Source: Solea solea
Taxonomy: Eukaryota > Chordata > Actinopteri > Pleuronectiformes > Soleidae
Direction: 5' to 3'
NCBI RefSeq assembly: GCF_958295425.1
Contig: NC_081141.1
Location: forward strand, 16,627,087 to 16,691,086
Length of the DNA stretch: 64,000 nucleotides
The translations under genes were made by a program, and so were the position numbers. Below the pieces are notes generated by a model. The model did not search any database, was not told the origin of the DNA, and saw only the letters and a list, made by a program, of their open reading frames with translations. This document shows positions 11,701 through 23,449 of the stretch, one piece after another; positions within the stretch are counted from its first letter, which is position 1; every line of letters starts with the position of its first letter.

Positions 11701-14700
11701 ATGCATTAATGACAGACAGTGAGCATAGGCAAGGACAGAAAAACACTTTTTAAGGTCAGGGTTCGCAGTGCACACATAGTTCAAGTGAAACCCATCTCGC
11801 AGAATGCTGATGTGAGCACATTTTTTCCTCATATGGACACAAGCCACACTCTTGTATTTGAGTGATTTTAATCTGAGAGGGGCAGAAATCCAATATCGGT
11901 GGCGGCTCACTGCAAGAGATGAGTGAGCAGAGTTATAGTGCTTTCGCTGGGCGAGATTTGTAGGAACCACTTGGTGCGATCTGGCACGAGCAGTTAGGGA
12001 GGCAGAAACAATCGTGTGTTTTCTTGCCGTTCCGACTTACTCACCTATCCAGACGGGAAGTGCAGTCGCACACAAAGACAATCAATAACGTATCTGTGTG
12101 TCACTTGTGGCGAGAGTTATTTTTATAGATATTTCTGGGGCTGCCACTGCAAGGACTAATGATTTCACTGTCCTAAGGTGAGTGTGTGTCCGATTTCAAA
12201 TTAACACAGCCAGGGGGAGACGGTAGGCAATCATTTTCCAAAAAAAATAAAGACATTTTTGTGAGACTGCTTTCACTCACACAGATGCATGTAGGCAAAT
12301 ATGCAAAATGCAGCACGACTTCATCATTAAAACCAAGCTAACAGGCAAGAAAAGGTTCTTATATTCGTACAGATTTCCCCCTACACAATCTCATAAGGTA
12401 TTTTCTAGTTTTACTGATGACTACATCCACATAAACCCCTAAAACAGACTCTCTAAGACATGGGCTATAGCTGTCTAGTAATGGATCATAAATCCTGTGA
12501 TGTACCATGTGCCTTCAAGCTGCTCTCTAGGGGAGCAAAGGAGTAGAGATAGTAGGCAGCAGCAGCAGCAAACTAGTATTAATGGACAAATGAAACAGAG
12601 GCAGGGGACAGTGTGTGCACTCTGTAGTCTGTTTATTTTTTTTTTGGAGCTCTGGTCGGTTTGCTAATACTGATAAACAGACCGTGCGGTTCTCTGTGTG
12701 GTACGAGGAGGGAACTGGCATACGGACACTATTACAACGCGACCCTTTTTAATCCAATGACGTGAAAAATCAACCTTGTCATTTGGACAACATGGAATAT
12801 TGTAAAATGCCGGAGAGCTACCTGTGCTCGTGTTCAATATCATTGCACATACTGTACATGAGCAGACTCTGTTTGAAAATGCATTATTCTAATCAGGATA
12901 GATGGACAGACATTCCACGTCCGCCCTCCAAGGCTACTCGATCCTTTCTTGTGCTCCGTTTTTATCATCTCTTTAAAAATTGGTTTTGGACAGTGCTCCA
13001 CAGCTAACCTTCCCCGTGTCACAGCTGTTTGTTTTTGTGTTTTTGCTTAACATGTTGTACCTGCACGCGTTTCAGACGTACGCATACTGGTAAAAACAAA
13101 GCGATGTCAAGTTACGACTGGCTGAAGGTGCAGTTGAACAACCTTTTGTTTATTTTGTCAGTATTGAATTGACGCGCGGTTTAATCAATATTTCAACATT
13201 TTGAGATTAAACTCAAACTGGAAAAAACTATTGTGAAATTGTTTGAAGATGGGCGTCATTATTTGAAGGTCCTTTGCTGCCTCTGGGCCTGGATGGGTCG
13301 CCATCATCGAGGGTAAAACAACATTTGTTAAGGTATCTTACAGGGTGCTAAAGTTCAAATGAAGTAAATACACTGTTAGAAGCCAGGACCTATGTTTCAT
13401 AGTCCAATAAACATACGCTGTTGAATGTCATCCACGTGAGATCTCATAAGTACATTGCTGATCTAAAACAGTTCTTTAGGAAGACAAAAACTTTCTCCTG
13501 AACTCCTCTCTAATGGGTGTTAAGTGTCAGTAAATGTACTGCAAATGCACTAAATGGCAACGCTGCATGTAAACACCCCTGTGATGAAATCGCCGAAAAA
13601 TGTGCCAATTCAACGGCCAATGGGAACACTCCCAACAATCTGACAGCCAACAAACGGTGGAACTACAGTTATACACACAAAAATGTGGTTCACCAAGGAT
13701 TACAAGGAACTGAAAACTGAATTTATAAATGAGAACACTGTGGGGGAAACTTCTGAGAAGATCAAGTCACCAGTAAAGGCCTGGCTAGGACAAGCTCATC
13801 GGAATCCAAACTTTTTGAAAATAAATTGAAAAGCAGTCAAATGAGCTTGCACACCAGCGAGGCTTTTGGAAAATAACAGGACAGACCATGAGCTAAGCCA
13901 TCCCACACTTGTTGACAGTGGTTAAGAAACGGCCCTTAACCAGGTTATTCCAGTGTGATCACTAATAAAGAAGTCATCACTTTGCCTGCGTGACACACAC
14001 ACGCTCTGAAACGCCGAGAGATCAGAGGAAAGCAGGGCGGGCAGGTGCTGAGATACTCTCTGGATCTTTTATGATTCATGTGTCCAACAGGCGTCTCTAG
14101 AACCTGCTCACGGTTCGTCATCACAAAGACAAGGACATTGTATCCTTTAACATACACTGTAACATTGTTTATACAGTGCATTAGTCATTATTTTAATTAG
14201 GTATTTATTTAACCCCTCCTCCCCACACGCACACACACACACACACATTTGTTTCTCTTAATTCAGTGGGCGGATACTTGAGCTATAACAATAGTAATAT
14301 GGTTCCTAGTAAAACAGTAAGTGCAGTAATGAAACATTATTATGTGTCATGATTTAATATTCCATGGCTGCTTTAAAAATCGCTGAACTCCCACTTGGAT
14401 TGATAAATCACTGAATTCAAAGTATGAAGACATTAATGAGTCGACAACATTCGAGGGTTTGTTTGTTTGTTTTTTTATTTCCTAGAATACTGAATAATTG
14501 GTTTGGACATCATTAAGTTGTCTTTCACAGTATTATTGCTAATAACAAAATGACATGCCCTGCATGGATATAGTGTACAGCGCAAAAGTGTGATCTTGTT
14601 GTCGAGTACACTCTGCGCATAATTACAGCTCATCAGTTTCCCTCCGCGTCCTCTCTAAACTCTTTTCCACATTGCCTGTGACCTTGTTTCCTCGGGTGCC

Positions 14701-15559
14701 AGTAGCATGACGGATGACTTTAGTTTACTTTTTGGTGGAAGCTGAAAGACGCAAGGAAGGAGCAAAAGGCCAGCTATCACCGGGGAGGAAAGTTTATGTT
14801 CCCTCTGCTCCCCGAATCCAAATCATCGTCTTTCACTGCTCCTCCCAGCTCCCTCATTCCCCTCCTATTGTGCGTTCACTGTAGTAACAGCTGGTTAATG
14901 GGCCTCTTCAGTGGATGGCATCTTCCATCTTCTTACTTCTTATGTTCACACCGCACATATTGTGCAGGCGAGCAAACAGACACACACTTTCTTGGTCTGT
15001 TGGTCTGTAGTTTCAAATCATTGCTTTGTTTTTTGGTTTTTTTTTTCTTCTTCCCTCTGTCTCTTAAAAGGTGCTATAATAGAAATGTACAGTATGTTGC
15101 TCCGTGAGTGCTTCGGTGTGGGATGAGGGATTTTGTGAAGGACATTCAGTAATTCTGTCAGTGCATGTGTTCACTTTGTCCGGCTCTTTCTACTCTATGT
15201 CCGCAATATATAGTAGGCCGTAGAAGAGGTCTTCCTGGAGAGCAGAGCAGCCGATGTTACCTATTTGAGTTTCTCTCTCTCCGTGCCGAGAGCCTTTTTT
15301 TAATTCAAGCTTTTCCTCCGTGCACGTGTGTTCTGTTAAAAACGTACCTCCTCTGATTCCACACTCCGAAACCGACATCAATGAACACTCGCAGTGTTTT
15401 GTAAACACTGAATAGAAGACATGTCTTCTGGCTGCAAACTGTCTAATTAGCGGCAAAGACATAAACATAGGTGGAAAGTGGCACTAAGTCTTCTGGAAAG
15501 GAAAAAGGAAAAGCACATGTTTTTTTCACACCAGTTTTGCGTAATTGAGGCTCCATGCT

Positions 15560-16004
15560 CACGGAAACGAAACCAAGCGTCGTTTAGCTGTTTTTCCCCA
15601 TTGTTGTTTTGGAAAAGTTCTCCATAAACACGGCATCGTTTCGGGGAAACGTCCGTCCACATGAAACGCCCCAAAATGACTCTGCAGTGCATATGCCAGG
15701 CCTGTACTTGGCGCTGTAACAGGCCTTGAGCATACACATGAAGCATTTTAAAGCCGGGGGAAAGGACGGAAAGAAAGGAAAGAAAACCAAAAGTTATCAT
15801 AAAGCGGACAGACCAAACGCAAGAGACAGGTGGGACTATGACATACTTTTCCCAAAGTAGCATATCGGTTGTCTACACGAAGATGCAAGGGTGATATTTT
15901 GAGATTTTTCCCACAGCCGTTTCCAAAAAGAAATATGATAAAACGATACGATAAAAAAGTTTGCCGGCTTCCCCGGGACTTGCTTTCATGTGGACGGCCC
16001 CATC
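15560..16004. mobile_element. Possible old MITE
   Basis: The interval contains several copies of a 'cgt.cacatgaaacg / atgtggacggcccc' type motif (for example 15652-15668 and 15991-16004) and cgtttc-rich segments (AACGATACGAT near 15940). This type is often seen at the ends of teleost MITEs. I could not define clean termini or a target duplication, so the extent is approximate. Confidence 0.3.
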
Positions 16005-16263
16005 AGACTCCTGGATCTAAATTTGGACAAGGCTTGTTCAGTGTAAGGACATAAGAATTGTCAATCATCAAAGACAAGGCCAGAGGTCTGTTTTTGAGTC
16101 TTGTAGAAACCTGAAACTTACATTGTCCCAATGATTACGAAGCCATCTGTGCCTCACTGCTTGGTCGTCTGCAAATTGTATTACGCCTTTGAGTGGGAGA
16201 GGTTTGCTCCAAATTTTGCAAGGTTCACTGACTTAGAAGACCACAGATGACTGCAAGTCAAGT

Positions 16264-16310
16264 TTTTTAATGACAAGTCAAGTCAATTTTATTGATGTAG
16301 CCAAATAAAG
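16264..16310. repeat. Short fragment of a dispersed teleost repeat
   Basis: The core AGTCAAGTCAATTTTATTGA and the following tagccaaataaag resemble the widespread 'caagtcaattttatttatatagc' repeat tail of fish genomes. Only a fragment remains. Confidence 0.35.
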
Positions 16311-16499
16311 CTTAATGTAGCAGCTGAATTTAACTTTCATAGCGGAGACATTACACCTCCTTAATGGATAACAAATAATATAACCTAAACTTCATATGCT
16401 GTTGAATCTTCCTCTGAAGGGGAAAAAAAAAAGGAGACGTGTTTTCCAGATAACATAACAGTTGCAACGAGGTTCGGGCCGTGATTGAACAATACGGTG

Positions 16500-16900
16500 C
16501 CTAAGCCGCACTGAGCCCACCTGTTTGTTCTGCCGTAATTGGATTCTGCTTCATTCCATTTGCCTTAATGCTGATGCATAATGCAGTGATCTGAGGGGAC
16601 CAGCCATTAAGAGCCAGGGGACAAGGCCTGGAGAAGTAACCTGACCTCGCCCCCCTAACTCCTCTACCACCACCCCCACCCCCCCCCATCCCTGGGACTT
16701 CTTCTCGGGGGCTCTGTCCTTCAAAGCAGCCAATTGCTCGGGCTGGATGGATTGATGGTTCAGGCTGTTGGCCTGATGGAAAACAGCACAGCAGGTGTTG
16801 ATGTTATGGCCTCAAAGAACAATAAGCTGGCCCTGTGCAGCATGTTCATCCAAAATAAACAGGCACTTGTGTGGGGGGAGCCTGGGCAGAGGTAGAGGGA
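16500..16900. promoter_or_regulatory. Candidate conserved non-coding element in intron 2
   Basis: Unique sequence with a G/C-balanced, motif-dense look: CCGTAATTGGATTC near 16533, the POU-like ATGCATAAT at 16574-16582, CAATTGCTC near 16731, and tandem GGATGGATTGATGG near 16744. No repeat ends and no coding frame with recognisable similarity. Function is inferred, not shown. Confidence 0.3.
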
Positions 16901-19220
16901 TCTTCACCAAACACAGAACGTAGAGCGGCAACACGCCTCAGTATTCCGCATTATGACATTTAGGGTTTAGAATGCATGCGTTGCGTAACCGGTGAGAGAT
17001 GAATCACTGTACAATGGTGATATATCGCTTCCAATCGATGCCCAAGATGTTCCCACCGACGTAGGAGGCGGACACCGCGCTGCAGCCAACCTGACGAACA
17101 TCGCGGCAGCTTCGCGCACAGGCGTCACGACAGGCAATCTTGCCACTTTCATCAGGGCTGTACTTCACTCCCATGATCAGCTGCCTCTGCTAAGTGGCTG
17201 GTGTCGATGGGCGCGGACTTAGTCTGCCCTCAACAATGATGAAGATAAGACATCTGGAGGCGGCGCGCGTGTCCGCGTGCACTCTGAAAGTGGGAGCATA
17301 AAGTAGTGGTGGGAAAAGAGGAGCGGAGCAATAAGAAGAGTGACATAAATTGTGTGGGCACTGGTGTGTATGAGTGGGTGAGCGACGGTGGCTAAGGTTC
17401 ATTAGTGTGTCATCGGCTGCCTCCACACTGAAATAATAAGGCCCCCATGTTCTCTCTCTCTCCCTGCCACCCCTCCAGCATCTGCTGAATGTGAACTGAG
17501 CTGTGAAAAAGGGCATCTGATCTCGAGGCACCTCACTCGCACGCCGACACATGACTAAGAAACAGATAACAGCTGATGAGGCAACAACGTTAAAATGGCG
17601 AAAGCGAGGTCAAAAGGGCAACGGCGTCGAGAGGGAGGGAGAGAGGGAGCGCAACGAGGTGTAGAAAGGTTGCTTTGCGAAATGAGCGCGAGAGAATGTG
17701 CCGCATGCATTTTATGAAGAAACCAGCACTGGAGCTCAGGGTCATTCAGAATAAGGGAGCGTGCAAAATGCAAGAGCGGGAATATATTCCCACCTTTTCT
17801 GACCCCATTTCCGATAGTTATTAGTCGGTAATTCCCTTAATGAACACATCCTTATGGCCACAGAGATACTGTTTATATAGACGTATACAGGGACATGAAT
17901 GCTGAAAGTAAGAGTCTAACGCAGAAACGTCAACGTTAATGAAAAAGCAGCCGCTCCAGGCATTTCCAAAAAATTGTGTACCTTTGTGCGTGAGCACACT
18001 TCTGTTAGTGTGTGCTCAGAGTATGAAGGCATGCCAGTTATGCTTTGATGAACGATACGGCGTCGCTGACGGATGGGAGGAGAAGGTGACACAGCTGGGA
18101 CAGAGGGAAGGGAACAGAGAGGTTAGGCACAGGTTCACTGGACAGGAGGAGTTGACAGATCCCCAAATGGTAGCCTTTGGATATGTTTGGCTTTATCGCA
18201 TCAGCTGTAGGAAGGATCGACAGAAGACAATCAAATGAGGCCCAGAAGACAGCTCTGCAGACATTAGGCTCTCTCCAGAGCTGGAGGGGAAAGTAAATGG
18301 CATTGATATGTCACAAGAGTGGGAAATCCTACACTATTATTATACAACAACATATATATATATATTTTTTTTTTTTTCCAAACAACTGTTTGTCCTGCTG
18401 CCATGATGGATGGATGCACGCAGTAACAACCCACTGTGCCCCAACTGCCTCGTCTTTGACCCCTGTCCTCATCTGCTAAGACTCCACCTGGTGCCTCACC
18501 ACAACACCATTAGTGGCACGCGCACACAAATGCACGTACACACACATACACACGTTCTCCACATTGTATTTTTAGTGGAAGTGGCTAATACTCAAAGATT
18601 TACCCCCCCCACCCCATAGTCTTGACAGGAAAGGATCCATTTCCTGACAACAACCGCAACGCATCCATAAATGTGGCACGTGACTCCCTCGAAAAGTGTC
18701 CCAAGAGGTTTTTAAGGAGTGAAAAAACAACATATAAACTTTTTTTTGGGGATGAATGTAAAGTGTTGGACACCTCGCAGACTTTTTACGCTTCGATCTT
18801 AAACAAGTGCAAACGGCGCAGACTCCTTGATCTCCTCTAAGCTGCTGCCAGTCGTAATATTCAAAGATGCAACAATTAAACTGTGAGCAAAGCACTCCAC
18901 TTTTTCCCCAGAGATATTTCGCGAGCACATCTGTAAATACTTTCTTGCTATTATTCCCCAAGAGCCATGACTAACCCTGTGAAATCCACTTAAGAGTCAA
19001 CATTCACAATCTGGGGTTCCCCCACCCACCTCCCACCACCCCCGAATAAACGACCTCACTTTTAACAGTTGCCCACAGGAAAGAATATAACATAAAATAT
19101 TCATGATGAGAAGTCTATTAATGCAGATCATTACAAGGGGAACATACAGTTGGAGACCTACTTTCTATTGTACTGTACATGTTTTATTCTAGTCCTTTTA
19201 ATCGATGTCCTCTGTTGCAG

Positions 19221-19286
19221 CCTCCACCATCGCTGAGAACGGGAGGAAAACGTGCCTGAAGCTCAAAGTTTTCGTCCGACCATCAA
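19221..19286 (+). CDS. efna5: Ephrin-A5 exon 3
   Basis: This 66-bp exon encodes the last strand of the receptor-binding domain: (S)STIAENGRKTCLKLKVFVRP followed by Ser. The leading CC completes the Ser codon split with exon 2, and the final A starts the Asn codon finished in exon 4. The cysteine in KTCLK is expected, from known ephrin structure, to pair with the TCDH cysteine of exon 2. The acceptor is tctgttgcag and the donor GTAAGT (19287). It is too short for ORF calling and was found by matching the ephrin-A C-terminal domain sequence in frame. Confidence 0.95.
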
Positions 19287-19709
19287 GTAAGTGTTCTGCA
19301 TGCAACACGAGTGCTTCGTAATACAGCGTACTCAAGTAATATGTTTGGCTTGGAAATCAAAAGCGTTTATGATGAAACAATTTCCTCCTCTGGTTGCTCC
19401 ACTTAACCTTTTACTTTTCACTGTCCCAGCCTCTGCTATCATTTATCACCACACAGAACCCCCCCACTTTTACTTGCTAAAGATGTGTTTTGGCAGTGAA
19501 AACATGATGAAAAGGATGATAGATGATCATGTCAAATGAAATGCAGGTGTCTTCATACCTCATCTGAATGTTGCCATGAGCTTTGTTGCTTGGGATGTGG
19601 AATATCAAGGCTTAGAGGGGGGTGGGGCGGGGGAGGGGCTTCAAATGTCTCTAAACTATTTGGCTTTTGCCTCCTAATGATTTCTGATTCTCCCTATTCT
19701 CTGTTATAG
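19287..19709 (+). other. efna5: efna5 intron 3 (423 bp)
   Basis: A short intron from GTAAGT to ctgttatag. It contains a G-rich run near 19616-19637 (ggggggtggggcgggggagggg) shortly before the acceptor of exon 4. No other feature seen. Confidence 0.9.
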
Positions 19710-19790
19710 ACAGCTGTGTGAAAACTATAGGCGTACATGACCGTGTTTTTGATGTAAACGACAAAGTAGACAATACATTAGAACCACGAG
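19710..19790 (+). CDS. efna5: Ephrin-A5 exon 4 (27-codon cassette, linker)
   Basis: This 81-bp exon encodes (N)SCVKTIGVHDRVFDVNDKV and then DNTLEPR, the linker between the receptor-binding domain and the GPI signal. Both borders are phase 1, so skipping it removes exactly 27 residues without a frameshift. Mammalian EFNA5 is known to make a shorter isoform lacking this 27-residue segment, so alternative use is likely here too. The acceptor is ttatag and the donor is GTTAGT (19791), weaker than the consensus GTAAGT of exon 3. It was found by similarity; the frame is fixed by exons 3 and 5. Confidence 0.95.
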
Positions 19791-21418
19791 GTTAGTATGG
19801 CTTCCTGCTTTTTTTTATTCTCTTCAGTGTGACCTGCATACACGTGTACATGTGTCTCTTGTTCTGTCCTTTTTACGCCGTTTGCCTGCAAGTCGATCCG
19901 TCTCTTCCACTTTTCCTTGCCTGAGCTGATGGTGTCCCATTGCTGTTACGCCGTACATGTTATACATCGCTGATGGTGTAACGATACGAGTGTTTTACAC
20001 TCATGTCGTGACCACAGCCTTCCTCACCATAGCTCCACCCACACGACGTTACTGTACTCTTTGCATTACCCTCAGCGACTGGCTTGTACGGCTCCGCAGG
20101 GCGAACTCTCGCGACTCTCTATGCTGTGCATGCTCATGTCTTCATACGTGTCTTCACACTGTCGCTCAAATGAAACGCTCTTCACAACACCCACATGCCG
20201 CTGATTCATTCCCAGCACCAGCCCACTCCAGAGTCCCAAAACCACACTTGGGGAGTGCACACTTTAAAAAAAAAAAGATGCAACTTATGATGGTTATATT
20301 GCATGATCTGTTCGCGTGTCGATTTTCTCAATTCCTTTCTCAATTATGTTTCCCAAACTTTGAAATGAAGATCAAATGTTTTTATTTTTGAATAAAAACC
20401 AACTCATAATGGACAGATTTTACTGTCACAACAACAGTTGACAATTCATTGACTAATTAATGAATATCAATAAAGCAATTTGCAATCCTACTGTAAATAA
20501 GAAACACGGGCATGACTCTCTATTTCAAGAAGAGCTCCACATACACACACACACACATAAAAAGGCCCGATCTTGAGACACAGTTGATGCCCGCCTGCCT
20601 CTTCTCCCGCCTGATTGTCTGTCTGCGTGTTTGTCCCCCTTTGCTACCGCGTGTGCATCTTCCGACGCCCCGCCTCTCTCACCTTGTAAAGCCTGTGGCT
20701 CGTCCGCCTGCCCTTCCAAGGAGAGGAATTAAAGCATGAATCTATCACCTGCTGTTGCCCTGTCACCACCTTATCATCTGTTCTGTCTTTCTGTCCTTTG
20801 CTGTGCATGGTCCTGCCTATTTCCCATGGTGCATCGGGCACATGGCTGATCACACACACACGTCACCACAGGAACATGATACAGCAACTTAAGTTCACAT
20901 GGCAACTCAGACTTCACCGTTCACCGTTTCCGTATGTATATAAAAAACCTGGCACTGGATGACCTCATAGAAGTTTCTTGGGTTGTGTTTTAGCACCTCC
21001 CATTTCCAATTTGCCACGCCCATTCACTGAACCACTTTCAGACGTACATTTGCGTGCAAATTTTCGTGAGTTGCCGGATATGCTTAGTCCCTTAAAAATG
21101 TGATTCATTGCGAGATAAAATAAGAATAAGAACAACGACTCCTTTGCACTCACTGAGCTCGGACCCCGATTACAAAGAAACATGTGATTTGTGCCGCTCT
21201 GCATGACATTTTTAGGTCATGTCATGGAACTAAAATGTTTGAAGTGAACTCATGATCATGAATTCCTGTCAGGTTATGGCTTTGCAGTTTAAATATACAA
21301 ATATTCATGATTCTGTTCACCAAAAGATGTTGTGTTTCTAATGAAAGAATGTTCTAATGTTGTTAAAGTGTGTGCCATAAATAGCGATCAACAACACGTC
21401 TTTTTTTCTATCTCTTAG
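19791..21418 (+). other. efna5: efna5 intron 4 (1.6 kb)
   Basis: Runs from GTTAGT to tatctcttag. It contains a short (AC)n run near 20540-20558, a pyrimidine-rich segment at about 20580-20840, and an intronic AATAAA near 20391. No exon seen. Confidence 0.88.
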
Positions 21419-21543
21419 ACGACACCAGTCACGAACCCGCCGAGCCTTCCCGAAGAGAAACGAACGCCGCCCCGCGTCTGCAGAAAACGAGTCCGCTCCT
21501 GGCTTTGTTGCTCGTCTGCCTCGCCGCTCTCTTCACTTTATAG
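21419..21543 (+). CDS. efna5: Ephrin-A5 exon 5, coding part (GPI-anchor signal, stop)
   Basis: The last coding exon ends with TAG at 21541-21543. It encodes (D)DTSHEPAEPSRRETNAAP, then a short polar stretch and the hydrophobic tail LLALLLVCLAALFTL. The pattern of small residues, a spacer and a terminal hydrophobic segment is the GPI-attachment signal. By alignment with human ephrin-A5 the likely attachment residue is the Asn of T-N-A-A. The first two bases complete an Asp codon begun in exon 4. The acceptor is tctcttag. Total in-window coding length is 187 codons, close to the 186 residues expected downstream of exon 1 in the 228-residue human protein. Confidence 0.95.
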
Positions 21544-21615
21544 CGGCTCCCTCTGTCCTGGAGGGCATTAACACCTAGTGTGGCCTGAGTATGCCCAAGG
21601 CTGCAGGGAAAGGGT

Positions 21616-21631
21616 GGGGGGGGGGGGGGGG
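21616..21631 (+). repeat. G16 homopolymer in the 3' UTR
   Basis: Sixteen consecutive G residues 72 bases after the stop codon, preceded by GGG at 21612-21614. In RNA such a run could form a G-quadruplex. Length is prone to sequencing error. Confidence 0.85.
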
Positions 21632-21738
21632 ATTTGGGTGCAGTGAGTTTGCTTGATTGGGTGTCAGAGCAGGCTTCTCAAGGAACCCTCTATTTTTTTC
21701 AAGGAAATATTTAAGTGGTCTTTCTCCATCTGTGAGTG

Positions 21739-21744
21739 AATAAA
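21739..21744 (+). terminator. Proximal poly(A) signal candidate
   Basis: AATAAA in context gtgaataaagttgatgttgg, 196 bases after the stop codon, followed by GT-rich sequence. It would give a very short 3' UTR if used. Confidence 0.35.
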
Positions 21745-22043
21745 GTTGATGTTGGAAAGGGGAAAGACAGTTCCCCCTTCTCAAACCTTCAACTAAGATG
21801 CCAAATCTCGTTTTTTTTGACACTTAGTGATTCTTATTTTCCCGTGACATCCCATTTATGCCACAGCAGCACTGATATTTACCTCCCCCCCCCACACACA
21901 CACACATTTACGTACAACGCTTACCCCAGTCAAATACAAAAATGCCTCTCGCGGTCAACAGTAGTTGGGTTTTTACAACGTTTTTAAATATTTGCAGCAT
22001 CACACCGTGGGGAAACGTAAAGATTCTGGGTCTTAGGAATGAT

Positions 22044-22051
22044 TGTACATA
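22044..22051 (+). promoter_or_regulatory. Pumilio-type motif TGTACATA
   Basis: Exact UGUANAUA match on the sense strand of the probable 3' UTR. The others are at 24629-24636 (TGTAAATA), 25302-25309 (TGTACATA) and 26121-26128 (TGTATATA). Confidence 0.45.
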
Positions 22052-22892
22052 AACAAGTTGTTTTCCCGTGACCTCCCAAGAAGCCTTACACGATATGTTC
22101 TTACACCGATTTCTTTGCGCCCGCTCATTCTGCAAAGTTGAAAGATGAAGACGTAAGGAAAGAAGAGCAGTGGGTTTTAAGCAGAGAGTTGAGCATTTAA
22201 GTATATGGCATGCACCTTAGCCCGTCCATCATCAGACTGTCCCGTTTCAAAGGTTGCGCACAGATTTCTCGTGATTATGAACCGTGTGTCTATGTGGATA
22301 AGCTACTTAGGGATTCAGTGAGTGAGTCCAGAACCTAAAACTTTACTTTCTTGTCCTTTTGTTTAGTGTGCAATCAGTGAAACACTATTTCAAAGCATTT
22401 CATTGTCCAAAACTTTCTTAGCAGATATTTTGTGGACTGTTTATTTGGAGCCTGGATCGATAGGTTTTGTAAGCTGATTACGCAAATGTCCACCGTCAGT
22501 TCACGTCACGCTTACTGAGCTGGGCGACAATCGTCCGCTTCGTCCGAGTCAATATTAACTTACATTCCCATAAACATTTGCATCTGAAGCTTTTTTCTTT
22601 TTTTTTTCCTTTACAACCGATTGTGAAAGTGATTGTTTTAAAACGATACGGCGACAAACGGACACTATATGTATTATTTTTTAAACTATTAAGTTATTTT
22701 ACCTAGTTTTCTTTAACTTCCTGTGGTCCGATTATATAAGAACAATAACAGGGATCAAAAAAGAAACCTCAGTTCAATGACTCTACTTTCAGTACGGCTC
22801 TGAATCATACTCATTAAACCACCAGGGCCTCTCACATTCATTTCAACCTCAATTCGCTGAAAACATGCCTGCTCGGAAAGAGAAGCCACTCA

Positions 22893-22898
22893 AATAAA
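22893..22898 (+). terminator. Intermediate poly(A) signal candidate
   Basis: AATAAA in context ctcaaataaacagc within the 3' UTR. There is no strong downstream GT-rich element close by. Confidence 0.25.
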
Positions 22899-23019
22899 CA
22901 GCAATACACAGCTCTATTTAATACGCTTTTATGTTAGCACTTAAATTCAAAGGAGTCCACGGTTACGATCATATTCATCTTCCTGCAGCCTTCACAGATG
23001 CACAGCATCTGACTCGGCA

Positions 23020-23330
23020 TAATGCAAGTCATTCTCATTCGTCGCCTACTGTGGGGTCACGGGGGGGGGAATCGGAGCCAATCGCAGCCGACACAGGGTG
23101 AACACGCGGGACAGGTGACCAGTCCATCACAGGGCCAACATATAGAAGACCAACAACCACTCACTCTCACACCTACAGTCCGTTTGTTAGTGTCCAATTT
23201 GTTTTTGGACTGTGGGAAGAAACTGGAGAACACACAAACACACACACACACACACGGAAAAACACAAAGAAAGGCAGACTCCAAACCCAGATGCGATCTT
23301 CTTGCTGTGAGGCAACAGTGCTAGCCACAT
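23020..23330 (+). mobile_element. Degenerate dispersed teleost repeat inside the 3' UTR
   Basis: The sequence carries the hallmarks of a very common fish repeat: gtggggtcacgggg, gacaggtgaccagtccatcacagggcc, tttttggactgtgggaagaaactgga and tcttcttgctgtgaggcaacagtgctagcca. The right part is interrupted by (AC)n. A second copy in the opposite orientation lies at 53536-53735. I do not assign the family with certainty; it behaves like a non-LTR/SINE-type dispersed repeat. Confidence 0.65.
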
Positions 23331-23414
23331 GCCCCTCTGAGTGGCCTGTAAGCCATTATGTGTCTTTTTTTTTAAAAAAGGATAGGTTATGTTTCTTTGT
23401 CTCCAAAGAAATAT

Positions 23415-23416
<2 letters not shown>

Positions 23417-23444
<28 letters not shown>
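23417..23444. repeat. (AC)n microsatellite in the 3' UTR
   Basis: Fourteen AC units within the probable efna5 3' UTR, just past the dispersed repeat. Confidence 0.95.

Positions 23445-23449
<5 letters not shown>

Larger units (their letters stand above)
7064..19220 (+). other. efna5: efna5 intron 2 (12.2 kb)
   Basis: The intron starts GTGAGT and ends tctgttgcag. It holds poly(A) runs, microsatellites (for example (TG)n at 11680-11700 and (AC)n at about 14229-14248), a possible old MITE at 15560-16004, and several unique AT-rich blocks (for example 10561-11350 and 16500-16900). No exon with plausible splice sites and known protein similarity was seen. All open frames are short and look random. 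Confidence 0.85.

Noticed and set aside
16992..17222. 76-codon frame with even codon-like composition in intron 2
   Set aside because: No similarity recognised; strand agrees with efna5 but no good acceptor/donor pair, and no ephrin has an extra exon here.
19957..20391. 144-codon frame in intron 4
   Set aside because: No recognisable domain, no splice signals fitting the gene; looks like a chance frame.
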